From an uncultured Lacticaseibacillus sp. (GTDB lineage: Bacteria > Bacillota > Bacilli > Lactobacillales > Lactobacillaceae), in assembly GCA_934293835.1 (NCBI GenBank), contig CAKQZO010000047.1, positions 1 through 11,021 of the forward strand: DNA of 11,021 bases, in the 5' to 3' direction. The notes under the pieces are model-generated. The model saw nothing but the letters and a program-made list of their open reading frames with translations, made no database searches and was not told the DNA's origin. Position numbers and translations under genes: made by a program. Each line of letters begins with the position of its first letter. The stretch's first letter is position 1. Shown here one piece after another: positions 1 to 7,158 of the stretch.

Positions 1-921
1 ATCGCGGAGCGCTTCATCGCCTTGTTCAAGCCGGCCTATCAAGCCACGGTGGCGACTTACACGCTGAAGCTGGGCGACACGAGCGTGACGGTCAAAGCGA
101 CGAGCGTTCAAGAGCCGGGATTCAAAGCCGTCGAGCCGACGACTGCGCCTGAGCTAGCGCCTCAAGCAACTGTGAACGGTAAGTTGAGCATCACCAAGAA
201 GCTGACGACCCCGCCTGCCCGGTTGAACGAAGCGACATTGCTCGGCAAGATGGACAAGTACGGCCTGGGAACGCCGGCGACGCGGGCCGACATCATCGAC
301 AAGCTACAAAGTGCCGGTTCGATGACCAAGCGCGGGCGCGACCTGATGACGACGATCAAAGGCCAGGCGCTGTTGAAGCTGGTGAATCCGGACCTGGTCA
401 CTCCGGAGCTGACGGCGCGCTGGGAGGCGCAGCTGCAGGCGATCGAAAAGGGCAAGACGACCAAAGCCGCATTCATCACCGACATCAAGGCAGAGACCAA
501 GCGGCTGGTGCTTGAAGTCAAGACCAGCACTACCACGTATCAAGACCCGAATTTGACTCAGAAGAAGTGTCCGGAGTGTGGGTCGCGGTTGCGAGAGAAA
601 GAAACGAAGATGGGCGTTCGCCTGATCTGTTCCAATCCCGACTGTCATTACAGCCGTTATCGCGACCCGAAGCTGACCAACCATCGGTGCAGCCGGTGCC
701 ATAAGAAGATGGTCGTGCTGACAGGCAGCAAAGGCGATTACTTCAAATGCCAAAACTGCGGTAACACCGAGCAGATGAGCGCGGCCAAAGGCGGTAAGAA
801 AGGTCGCGTGAACAAGCGTGAGCAGGCCCGGCTGTTACAGCAATACAGCAAGTCTGCCGAGCCTGAAGAAGAAAGCCCCTTGGCGGCCGCATTGAAGGCT
901 GCTATGAAAAACCAACAGTGA
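1..921 (+). CDS. topB: DNA topoisomerase III, C-terminal part (5' end outside window)
   Basis: The reading frame is open from base 1 and stops with TGA at 919-921, giving 306 residues of a larger protein. The fragment carries the type IA topoisomerase signature PPARLNEATLLGKMDKYGLG followed by TPATRADIID (roughly residues 71-98). Next come a TopB-like 'KGQALLKLV..DLVTPELTARWE' stretch (about 120-143) and two four-cysteine zinc ribbons (C190, C193, C210, C215 and C230, C233, C250, C253). Family members relax or decatenate DNA by cutting one strand with an active-site tyrosine; that residue lies upstream of the window and cannot be checked. The tail is lysine-rich and then acidic, ending in AALKAAMKNQQ. 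TopB is preferred over TopA because of the ELTARWE region and the short two-ribbon tail, but this is family-level recognition. The gene ends at a strong terminator, so it is transcriptionally separate from ftsK. Confidence 0.85.
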   Translation: MAERFIALFKPAYQATVATYTLKLGDTSVTVKATSVQEPGFKAVEPTTAPELAPQATVNGKLSITKKLTTPPARLNEATLLGKMDKYGLGTPATRADIIDKLQSAGSMTKRGRDLMTTIKGQALLKLVNPDLVTPELTARWEAQLQAIEKGKTTKAAFITDIKAETKRLVLEVKTSTTTYQDPNLTQKKCPECGSRLREKETKMGVRLICSNPDCHYSRYRDPKLTNHRCSRCHKKMVVLTGSKGDYFKCQNCGNTEQMSAAKGGKKGRVNKREQARLLQQYSKSAEPEEESPLAAALKAAMKNQQ

Positions 922-928
922 GCTTAGA

Positions 929-978
929 ACACCACCGGCTCACGGTTCGAAACCGAATCGTGAGCCGGTGGTGTTTTT
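929..978 (+). terminator. Strong intrinsic terminator of topB
   Basis: A perfect 16-bp inverted repeat pairs 929-944 with 959-974 (left arm ACACCACCGGCTCACG). It is extended inward by TTCG/CGAA (946-949 with 954-957) plus a G-T wobble, leaving the small loop AAAC. The right arm runs directly into five Ts (974-978). There is no T run on the other strand after the left arm, so it should act only for + strand transcription. It starts 7 nt after the topB stop. Confidence 0.93.
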
Positions 979-1036
979 GCGTTGCGGCAGCCGCTTTAGC
1001 AGGCGGATGAAAATCGGCGGAATCGGTCTGTGTCGT

Positions 1037-1066
1037 TTTTCATTTTGCGGATGGCTCGTGTATAAT
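1037..1066 (+). promoter_or_regulatory. Probable promoter of ftsK
   Basis: A consensus -10 TATAAT lies at 1061-1066, with a partial -35 TTTTCA (1037-1042, 4 of 6 matches) 18 bp upstream. It lies between the topB terminator and ftsK, about 30 bp before the start codon, as expected for the first gene of a new transcription unit. The start site would be near 1073, giving a short leader with the AAGGAGG ribosome binding site at 1087-1093. Confidence 0.7.
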
Positions 1067-1097
1067 AGACGGGTTAGAGACAGTGCAAGGAGGAAGT

Positions 1098-3371
1098 ATG
1101 GCAACCAGACGCAAAACCACGGCACGCAAGCGCAAACCGGCCCGGCGTGGCAAGAAATCGCAAGATCACACCTTGAATTGGGTGGGGGTCGTTTTTGTTG
1201 TGCTCGGCGGCTTGGCGCTATTTCGGCTTGGATTAGTCGGAACGCTGCTGGCCAACTGCTTCCGCTTGCTGGGTGGCAACACGTTCTTATTCCCTGCCTT
1301 GTTGTTGACGATGTTTGGCGCGTGGCTGGCAGCTGCAGGGAGCCTGCCCAGCATCCGGCCTCGGTTCTTGTGGGGCGGGGCGTTGGCTTATGGCAGCATC
1401 TTGGTTGTCGTCACCGGCATCACCATGCGCTTGTTGGCCGTGCACAGTCATTATTTGTTGGCGATCTGGCGGACGCTGCAGAATGATTTCGCCTTGGCGA
1501 CAACGACTAGCGATGTTGGTGGAGGGCTGTTCGGTGGGCTGGTTTATGGTCTATTTGCCCCGCTGATTTCCGGAGTGGGGACGCAACTTTTATTCGGCTT
1601 ATTAACGGTGATCGGCATCTTAATCATCTGCGGCGTGTCTGCCGGCCAGGTTTTCGCGGTCATGCACGCGCTCGGCCACGGGCTACTGACCGCGGGCCAG
1701 CGGCTTAAGGCCAGCGTGGCGGAGTTGCAGGAACGGGAACCGAAGGCACCTAGGCCTGCCCGACCGGCCAAGAATTCCAAGACAGAGCGCGAAGCGGATA
1801 AAGATTTGCCGACACCGAAGGCCGCCAAAGATGACGACTTCACGATCAATGCGCCGACCACGGCGACCGCCAAGCCTCAGCCTAAACCGAAACCTGAACC
1901 CGAACCTGAGCCGGTCGAGACGGCGCTGGACACGGCGGATAGCACCACGGCCGACTATGTGATGCCTCCGGTCACGCTGTTGTCGCCTGTGACAGACGTC
2001 GATCAGTCTCATGAGTATAACTTGATCAAACAAAATCGCGTGAAACTCAAAGAAACGATGGATAGTTTTGGGGTCGACGTCGCGGTGAAGTCTGCGACGT
2101 TAGGCCCGTCGATCACCCAATATGAGATTCAGCCGGCGACTGGGGTGAAGGTTGCCAAGATCGTGAACCTCGCCGATGACTTGGCGCTGGCGCTGGCGGC
2201 CAAGGATATCCGAATCGAGGCGCCGATCCCTGGCAAGTCCTTGATCGGGATCGAAGTGCCGAATTCGCAAGTTGCCACGGTCGGTTACCGGGATGTGTTG
2301 GAACAAACGCCCAAGCATCCGGGTAAGCCGCTGGTGATTCCGCTGGGTAAAGACGTTAACGGTCACGTGCAGACGATGGATCTGACGAAGATGCCGCACC
2401 TCCTGATCGCCGGGGCGACCGGTTCGGGGAAGTCGGTGATGATCAACGTTATCATCACCAGCATCCTGATGACGGCCAAGCCGAGTCAGGTGCGCCTGAT
2501 GCTGATCGATCCGAAGAAGGTCGAACTGTCGGTGTACAATGGCGTGCCGCATCTGTTGACGCCTGTGGTGACCGAGGCCAAGCAGGCGCCTTCTGCCTTG
2601 AACAAGGTACTCAAGGAGATGGAGCGGCGCTATGAGCGCTTCGCCGCGGCTGGGGTCCGGAACATGGGTGAGTACAACAAGAAGGTCGATGCCGCACATG
2701 ACGAGACGCTCACCAGGATGCCTTTTATCGTGGTGATCGTCGACGAATTGTCTGACTTGATGATGGTGGCCGGTAACGAGGTCGAAACGGCGATCGTGCG
2801 GCTGGCGCAGATGGCGCGGGCGGCGGGGATCCATATCATCATCGCCACCCAGCGGCCATCGGTCGATGTCATCACCGGGCTGATCAAGGCCAACATTCCG
2901 TCTCGCATCGCGTTTGCGGTGTCGAGCGGGGTGGATTCGCGCACGATCCTTGATGCCAACGGCGCCGAAAAGCTGCTCGGTCGTGGCGATATGCTGTACA
3001 AGCCGATCGATGCGTCTAGTCCGATGCGGATTCAAGGCGCGTTCATTCCGAGTGACGACGTTGAGGCGGTGGTCACGGCAATCACCGATCAAGTCGCGCC
3101 GGAATATGTCGATGACATGGCCCCAAGCGACACGGAAGAAGCTGCCGGGTCAGGCGATTCCGATGATGAGTTGTACGATGAGGTCAAGGCCTTCGTCATT
3201 CAACAACAAGGCGCGTCGACGAGCTTGTTGCAGCGGCGTTTTCGCATCGGCTATAATCGGGCCGCGCGTCTGATCGACGACTTGGAACAAAACGGGATCG
3301 TCGGGCCCAGCGAAGGCTCTAAACCGCGCAAGGTGTTTGTTCAGCCGCCTCATGATGGCGACGAAGACTGA
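1098..3371 (+). CDS. ftsK: DNA translocase FtsK/SpoIIIE
   Basis: This 757-residue protein is an ATP-driven DNA pump at the division septum that moves chromosome termini into the daughter cells. The N-terminus is very basic ([20 protein letters not shown]), followed by about four hydrophobic segments between residues 27 and 180. A linker at about 205-290 is charged and proline-rich and includes [13 protein letters not shown]. The motor domain follows, with Walker A GATGSGKS at 439-446 and Walker B IVVIVDE ending at D549-E550. The C-terminal winged-helix gamma domain (about 692-750, '[21 protein letters not shown]') reads polar DNA motifs in this family. The start is ATG 1098: AAGGAGG at 1087-1093 is correctly spaced for it, whereas the earlier in-frame GTG at 1083 lies upstream of that site. 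It is 17 bp from ymfF and probably cotranscribed with it. Length and domain order are normal. Confidence 0.96.
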   Translation: MATRRKTTARKRKPARRGKKSQDHTLNWVGVVFVVLGGLALFRLGLVGTLLANCFRLLGGNTFLFPALLLTMFGAWLAAAGSLPSIRPRFLWGGALAYGSILVVVTGITMRLLAVHSHYLLAIWRTLQNDFALATTTSDVGGGLFGGLVYGLFAPLISGVGTQLLFGLLTVIGILIICGVSAGQVFAVMHALGHGLLTAGQRLKASVAELQEREPKAPRPARPAKNSKTEREADKDLPTPKAAKDDDFTINAPTTATAKPQPKPKPEPEPEPVETALDTADSTTADYVMPPVTLLSPVTDVDQSHEYNLIKQNRVKLKETMDSFGVDVAVKSATLGPSITQYEIQPATGVKVAKIVNLADDLALALAAKDIRIEAPIPGKSLIGIEVPNSQVATVGYRDVLEQTPKHPGKPLVIPLGKDVNGHVQTMDLTKMPHLLIAGATGSGKSVMINVIITSILMTAKPSQVRLMLIDPKKVELSVYNGVPHLLTPVVTEAKQAPSALNKVLKEMERRYERFAAAGVRNMGEYNKKVDAAHDETLTRMPFIVVIVDELSDLMMVAGNEVETAIVRLAQMARAAGIHIIIATQRPSVDVITGLIKANIPSRIAFAVSSGVDSRTILDANGAEKLLGRGDMLYKPIDASSPMRIQGAFIPSDDVEAVVTAITDQVAPEYVDDMAPSDTEEAAGSGDSDDELYDEVKAFVIQQQGASTSLLQRRFRIGYNRAARLIDDLEQNGIVGPSEGSKPRKVFVQPPHDGDED

Positions 3372-3388
3372 GGTTAATGGAGGAATAT

Positions 3389-4642
3389 ATGCGAGTGCAA
3401 TTAACGCAAGGCGTCCACTTGTCGGTGGTGCCGACGACGAAGTTCAAGACGACACGGGTCGCAGTACATTTTCTGACCCCGTTGGCGCACACTGATGTCG
3501 CGGCGCGCACGTTGTTGACGAGCGTACTGGAAACCGCAAGCGCCGAGTATCCGACGCAGGCTGAGCTTTCTGCCCAACTGGAAAAGATGTTCGGCGCCAG
3601 CTTCGGCATCGGCGTCGGCAAGGAAGGGCGGCTACATCGGGTATCGGCGACGCTGAATTTGCTGGATGACCAATTCGCCCAAGAAGATTTGCTGGCGCAG
3701 GGCTTCGCCTTGTTGCGCGCGGTTTTGCAGGCGCCGTTGACGGCGTCCGGGCGGTTCGATCACGATATTTATCAACGTGAGCAGCATAATCTCAACGATT
3801 ACCTGCAAAGCCTCAACGAAGACCGGCAGACGCAAGCCAGCCTCGGCCTACAGAAATTGTATTTTGGTGCTGATGCGACGCAGGCTATGCCGTCGTTTGG
3901 CACGTCGGAGACGTTGATGCAGGTCACGCCTAAGCATCTGTGGGCAACGTATCAGCACATGCTGGCCAGCGATCAAATCGAAATCGTGGTGGCCGGCAAT
4001 GTGGATGTGGCTGCAGTCCGCGCACTGGCCGCACAGTTTGCGTTTGCGCCGCGGCACGAGCTGGAAGGGTCGCTGGTGGTTGACCAAGCGCCGACGACGG
4101 TACGGGAACAAACCGAGGTGGCGCCGGTGTTGCAGGCGAAGCTGAATCTCGGCTACCATGTCGATAGCGATTATTACGGGCCGAAGCACTATGCCGCGCT
4201 TGTCGCCAACGAATTGTTCGGCGGCGCGCCGCAATCCAAGTTGTTCATGAATGTCCGTGAAAAGGCGAGCCTGGCGTATTACGCCTCTAGCTCGCTGGAT
4301 GCGCTTCGCCATCTGGTCACGGTTCAAACCGGGATCGATGCGGATAATCAATCTCAGGTGAGTGCCTTGATCGCAACGCAGCTGCAACAGGTGCAGGCAG
4401 GGGACTTCAGTGATGCGCTGTTGCAGGTGGTCAAAGATGGCTTGATGTCCAATCGCGCCACAGCCTTCGACGATCCACGCTTCATCGCGCGCCAGGCGTT
4501 GTTGCAGGCGCTGTTGCCGAGCCAGCCGGCGGACTTGGCCACTTATGTTCAAGGCATCCAAGCAGTGACCAAGGCCCAGGTGATGGCCGCGGCCCAGACG
4601 TTCAAGCTGCAGGCGCGCTATTGCCTGCGCGAGGGGGAATAG
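3389..4642 (+). CDS. ymfF: M16-family protein without the zinc motif (YmfF-like), presumed non-catalytic partner
   Basis: This 417-residue protein matches the YmfF type of M16 peptidase-like proteins. The position where active M16 enzymes have HxxEH reads LLTSVLETASAEYPT (about 42-56) with no histidine, so zinc binding is not expected. The C-terminal half keeps the family segment 'LFMNVREKASLAYYASS' (about 285-301), which in active members helps bind substrate. By analogy with heterodimeric M16 enzymes such as mitochondrial processing peptidase, one partner carries the metal and the other shapes the chamber, so pairing with the next gene is a reasonable inference. The substrate is unknown. 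The start is ATG 3389 with GGAGGA at 3379-3384; the in-frame ATG at 3377 lies before that site and is rejected. There is a 1-nt gap to ymfH, whose binding site lies inside this gene, so translation is probably coupled. Confidence 0.85.
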   Translation: MRVQLTQGVHLSVVPTTKFKTTRVAVHFLTPLAHTDVAARTLLTSVLETASAEYPTQAELSAQLEKMFGASFGIGVGKEGRLHRVSATLNLLDDQFAQEDLLAQGFALLRAVLQAPLTASGRFDHDIYQREQHNLNDYLQSLNEDRQTQASLGLQKLYFGADATQAMPSFGTSETLMQVTPKHLWATYQHMLASDQIEIVVAGNVDVAAVRALAAQFAFAPRHELEGSLVVDQAPTTVREQTEVAPVLQAKLNLGYHVDSDYYGPKHYAALVANELFGGAPQSKLFMNVREKASLAYYASSSLDALRHLVTVQTGIDADNQSQVSALIATQLQQVQAGDFSDALLQVVKDGLMSNRATAFDDPRFIARQALLQALLPSQPADLATYVQGIQAVTKAQVMAAAQTFKLQARYCLREGE

Positions 4643-4643
4643 C

Positions 4644-5951
4644 ATGCAAGCACACGAATATGAAGAAATCGGCGAGACGCTTTATACCGAGACACTGGCC
4701 AACGGGTTGCGCGTCTTGGTCGTGCCCAAGCCGGCTTATCATGAGACTTACGCGCTGTTTGCGACCAATTACGGCAGTATCGACACGCGTTACGTGCCTC
4801 AAGGCGGCACCGAGTTCGTCCAAGATCCGGCCGGGATCGCCCATTTTTTGGAGCACAAGATGTTTGAGAAGGCCGACCATGATGCGTTCGACCTGTTCGG
4901 GGCCAATGGCGCCAACGCGAATGCTTACACCAGCACGACGCGCACGGCGTATCTCTTCTCCGCCAGCACCAAAGTTGCCGAAAACCTCGACACGCTGTTA
5001 GACTTTGTTCAAGATCCTTATTTCACGCCGCAGACGGTGAACAAGGAAAAAGGCATCATTGGCCAAGAAATTCAGATGTACCAAGACGATCCTAGCTGGC
5101 GCCTGTACTTGGGGCTGTTAGGGGCGTTGTATCCACACCATCCGGCCTCTGTCGATGTGACAGGAAGCATCGCGTCGATTGATACGATCACGGCCGAGAT
5201 GTTGTACCGGGCACACGCGCGTTTTTATCATCCCAGCAACATGACGCTGACGGTGGTTGGGGACTGCGATCCGCAAGCGGTGATCGCCCAAGTCGTGGCG
5301 AATCAAGCGGCTAAGACGTTCCCCTCAGCCACGCCGATCAAGCGCGGCGTGGTCGGCGACTATGATGTCAAAGCCAAATTAAGCCACCGCGAGTTGTCCT
5401 TGCCGGTCATGCGGCCTAAGGCGATGGTCGGGATTAAGGGGCTGACGGCAGTGGATGAATCCGTTGCAGGCGTGCGCTTCCAGATTGCCGCCAGAGTGCT
5501 GCTTGAGGCGCTGTTCGGGGACTCGTCACCACTGTATCAGCAGTGGTACGATGATGGCTTGGTCGATGATTCGTTTGACTATAGCTATGAGGCCCAGCGC
5601 ACCTTCAATTTCGTCTCGTTAGGCGGGGATGTCGAAGAGCCTGAGGCGTTCATTGCGGCGGTGCAAGCGGTGATTGCCCGCGGTGCAGACCAACCGCTGC
5701 TCACGCAGGAACGCTTCGCCCGCCTGCAACACGCGGCCTTGGGTAAGTATTACATGTCGCTCAATTCGCTGTCTGGTATCGCCAACGCCTTGAGCGCCCA
5801 AAGCTTCGGTGCGGTCAACTTGTTCGATTATGGTCACTTGTTGCAGTCGCTGACGCTGGCAGACGTGCGCCAAGCCGCCGAAGTCTTATTTGTCCCAGAA
5901 GCGGTCGCCAGCGTGATCATTAGAAACCAGAGCGAAGCAAAGCGTATTTAG
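4644..5951 (+). CDS. ymfH: M16-family zinc metallopeptidase (YmfH-like), presumed catalytic partner
   Basis: This 435-residue protein has the inverted zinc motif HFLEH at 67-71. E135 and E142 are spaced 7 apart in 'EKGIIGQEIQMYQDDPSW'; E142 is the likely third zinc ligand. The C-terminal half has the usual M16 features (SSPLYQQWYDDGLVDDSF at about 294-311). It probably degrades or trims peptides as a pair with the protein encoded just upstream; no signal peptide is visible, so it should be cytoplasmic. The ribosome binding site GAGGGGG (4631-4637) lies in the end of ymfF. The last residues, RNQSEAKRI, are encoded by the first copy of the repeat array (from 5922), so this end of the protein was probably replaced or extended when the array arose. 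The TAG stop (5949-5951) lies within the first hairpin. The catalytic core is intact. Confidence 0.9.
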   Translation: MQAHEYEEIGETLYTETLANGLRVLVVPKPAYHETYALFATNYGSIDTRYVPQGGTEFVQDPAGIAHFLEHKMFEKADHDAFDLFGANGANANAYTSTTRTAYLFSASTKVAENLDTLLDFVQDPYFTPQTVNKEKGIIGQEIQMYQDDPSWRLYLGLLGALYPHHPASVDVTGSIASIDTITAEMLYRAHARFYHPSNMTLTVVGDCDPQAVIAQVVANQAAKTFPSATPIKRGVVGDYDVKAKLSHRELSLPVMRPKAMVGIKGLTAVDESVAGVRFQIAARVLLEALFGDSSPLYQQWYDDGLVDDSFDYSYEAQRTFNFVSLGGDVEEPEAFIAAVQAVIARGADQPLLTQERFARLQHAALGKYYMSLNSLSGIANALSAQSFGAVNLFDYGHLLQSLTLADVRQAAEVLFVPEAVASVIIRNQSEAKRI

Positions 5952-6044
5952 CTGGGAGTCTAAGCCAGGACACCGCAGAGGTGCGAAGCATCGCAAAGGC
6001 GTCCTGACATAGACAGCCCAGCGTTGCTTTGCGTAGCTCGACGA
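5922..6044 (+). repeat. Repeat unit 1 (hairpin overlapping the ymfH 3' end)
   Basis: The following arms pair in nested order. GCAAAGC (5937-5943) pairs with GCTTTGC (6026-6032). GCTGGG (5951-5956) pairs with CCCAGC (6017-6022). GTCTA (5958-5962) pairs with TAGAC (6010-6014). CAGGAC (5966-5971) pairs with GTCCTG (6001-6006). TGCGA (5982-5986) pairs with TCGCA (5991-5995) around the loop AGCA. The ymfH stop codon lies between the first two stems. The unit is 123 bp, slightly shorter than the others, and lacks the GCTCGACGA part on its left side, where ymfH coding sequence begins. Confidence 0.85.
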
Positions 6045-6169
6045 AGAAACTAGAGCGAAGCGGGACGGGCTTAGCGGTGTGTCTAAGGCAGCTTGGGCGG
6101 GAGCCGGCAAAGCCGGTGGACGTCCGAGATGACTTAGACGCAACCGCGTTGTCCCGCGCAGCTCGACGA
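6045..6169 (+). repeat. Repeat unit 2 (hairpin)
   Basis: The following arms pair in nested order. GCGGGAC (6060-6066) pairs exactly with GTCCCGC (6151-6157). GCGGTGTGTCTAAG (6074-6087) pairs with 6133-6147 with one bulged A (6142) and one G-T pair. CTTGGGC (6092-6098) pairs with GTCCGAG (6122-6128) using two G-T pairs. GCCGGC (6103-6108) pairs with GCCGGT (6112-6117) around an AAA loop. This is the most complete fold of the three units. Confidence 0.85.
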
Positions 6170-6295
6170 AGAAACCAGAGCGAAGCGAGACCGCACTTAG
6201 GGCGTAGCGTAACGGATGCGAACAACGGAGCGAATACGTTTGCGGAGTTGATCGAACCGTTAGGCCTAGCCCGTTGGTCCCGCTTGGCTCGACGA
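6170..6295 (+). repeat. Repeat unit 3 (hairpin)
   Basis: The following arms pair in nested order. AAGCGAGACC (6183-6192) pairs with GGTCCCGCTT (6276-6285) with one A-C mismatch. GGGC (6200-6203) pairs with GCCC (6269-6272) and TAG (6205-6207) with CTA (6266-6268). TAACGG (6210-6215) pairs with CCGTTA (6257-6262). GCGAAC (6218-6223) pairs with GTTTGC (6238-6243), with one G-T pair. After the unit, the core stops at CCAG (6304) and unrelated sequence with the ymfI ribosome binding site follows. Confidence 0.82.
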
Positions 6296-6341
6296 AGAAA
6301 CCAGCACTCAGCATACAGCTCTACAGTCAGGAGGTAACCGC

Positions 6342-7067
6342 ATGCAGGCAGCTTTAATTATCGGGGCATCAGGGGACATCGGCGGCGCGATTGCGCGGCG
6401 GTTGGCAGCGACAGGCTGGTCGTTGTATCTGCACTATAATGCCCATTTCGAACCAGTGGCCGAGTTGATGGCCGAGCTGCATCAGGCTTATCCCCAGCAG
6501 GATTTCATCCCGGTGCAATATGACTTGTTGGACGCGACGCATCTTGAGGAACTTTGTGCGCAATTGTTTAGTCTCGATGCGGTGGTTTTTGCGGCGGGGC
6601 AGACGTATTATCACTTGTTCAAAGAGACCACGGTACCTGAATTGACTGCCTTGATGCGGGTGCACCTGCTGACCCCGATGGCCTTGTTGACGCGCTTGCA
6701 AGATAAGCTCGCCGTCAGTCATCACGGCCGCGTCGTGTTTATCGGTTCGGTGTATGGGGGGGCCGGTTCGGCGATGGAAGTCGCGTATTCGACGGTCAAA
6801 GGGGGCCAATCGGCATTCGTGCACGCGTATGCCAAAGAGGTCGCCAGCCTTGGAATCACGGTGAATGTGGTCGCTCCCGGCGCTGTGGCGACGAAGATGA
6901 ATCAGATGTTTGATCAAGAGACCCTTCAGGCCGTGCAAGCAGAGATTCCCGCGGCGCGTTTTGCTCAGCCGCAAGATATCAGCTACTATGTGGCGACATT
7001 GTTACAACCAGAAGCGGCCTACCTGACGGGGCAGACGTTGTACGTCACAGGCGGATGGCTACAATGA
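6342..7067 (+). CDS. ymfI: Short-chain dehydrogenase/reductase (YmfI/FabG-like)
   Basis: This 241-residue protein has the classical short-chain dehydrogenase layout. The nucleotide-binding glycine motif GASGDIG is at 8-14, FAAG at 83-86 stands where NNAG is usual, and the catalytic S136, Y149 and K153 are present (in 'VFIGSVYGG' and 'AYSTVKGG'). The post-catalytic segment is 'NVVAPGAVATKM', and the family ending 'LTGQTLYVTGGWLQ' is present. The enzyme should reduce or oxidise a carbonyl/alcohol with NAD(P)(H); the substrate cannot be told, and fatty-acid synthesis genes are not next to it. Position in the ymf cluster supports the YmfI name. ATG 6342 is preceded by AGGAGG (6329-6334) 7 nt away. 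The 390-bp gap from ymfH is filled by the repeat array; no clear promoter is visible there, so expression probably depends on readthrough from ftsK-ymfH. Confidence 0.88.
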   Translation: MQAALIIGASGDIGGAIARRLAATGWSLYLHYNAHFEPVAELMAELHQAYPQQDFIPVQYDLLDATHLEELCAQLFSLDAVVFAAGQTYYHLFKETTVPELTALMRVHLLTPMALLTRLQDKLAVSHHGRVVFIGSVYGGAGSAMEVAYSTVKGGQSAFVHAYAKEVASLGITVNVVAPGAVATKMNQMFDQETLQAVQAEIPAARFAQPQDISYYVATLLQPEAAYLTGQTLYVTGGWLQ

Positions 7068-7090
7068 GGCGACTCTCAACAATTTCTTAA

Positions 7091-7126
7091 TTCATGACGG
7101 GTTGTTTTCATGCTATACTGAAAACA
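7091..7126 (+). promoter_or_regulatory. ymfM-pgsA promoter with a perfect palindrome around the -10
   Basis: An extended -10, TGC-TATACT (7111-7119), has a weak -35 TTCATG (7091-7096) 17 bp upstream. A perfect inverted repeat TGTTTTCA (7103-7110) and TGAAAACA (7119-7126) with an 8-bp spacer encloses the -10. Start of transcription should fall near 7126, so the left arm and most of the palindrome would not be in the RNA. A protein-binding operator is therefore more likely than an RNA hairpin. The site is 33 bp upstream of the ymfM start. The regulator is unknown. Confidence 0.68.
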
Positions 7127-7158
7127 GACATTAAATATTTAGCGGGTGAAGAAAACAA

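Larger units (their letters stand above)
5922..6304 (+). repeat. Tandem array of three ~125-bp hairpin-forming repeat units, with a partial fourth
   Basis: This stretch overlaps the end of ymfH and fills the gap to ymfI. A core reading AGAAACCAGAGCGAAGC starts at 5922 and recurs at 6045 (one change), 6170 and 6296 (only the first 9 bases), so periods are 123, 125 and 126 bp. From the second copy on, the core is preceded by GCTCGACGA (6036, 6161, 6287), making a conserved linker of about 25 bp. The sequence between linkers differs from unit to unit, yet each can fold into one long, nearly closed hairpin. The GCTC and GAGC ends of the linker are also complementary. There are no T runs after the hairpins, no transposase and no convincing reading frame. 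The strand is given by the direction of the operon. Function is unknown; a mobile or extragenic palindromic element, or a processed or stabilising mRNA structure, are the main options. Confidence 0.9.

Noticed and set aside
2100..3092. Long minus-strand frame of 330 codons opposite ftsK
   Set aside because: It is antisense to the conserved motor domain of ftsK. The composition (many H, R, D) is typical of the reverse of a GC-rich gene, and no start signals are seen.
3848..4645. Minus-strand frame of 265 codons opposite ymfF
   Set aside because: It is a shadow of a conserved gene, with Arg/His/Gln-rich composition and no recognisable domain.
5922..6304. Array read as a CRISPR
   Set aside because: Repeats are not cleanly identical at both ends, intervals of about 100 bp are too long for spacers, intervals are self-complementary, and no cas gene is present.
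5922..6304. Array hairpins as transcription terminators
   Set aside because: None of the three is followed by a T run, and ymfI downstream has a good ribosome binding site but no clear promoter of its own.
5886..6314. Minus-strand frame of 142 codons with repeated FFVE and FALVS-like segments across the array
   Set aside because: Its repetitiveness is just the translated 125-bp repeat, and the periods 123/125/126 shift the frame between copies. It has no good ribosome binding site and overlaps the ymfH end.
6029..6337. Plus-strand frame of 102 codons with repeated RRRNQSEA segments
   Set aside because: It starts with TTG inside the array without a ribosome binding site, and the repeated residues reflect the linker sequence.
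7103..7126. ymfM palindrome as a catabolite (cre) or CIRCE element
   Set aside because: It lacks the central CG of cre and does not match TTAGCACTC-N9-GAGTGCTAA, so the regulator is left unnamed.
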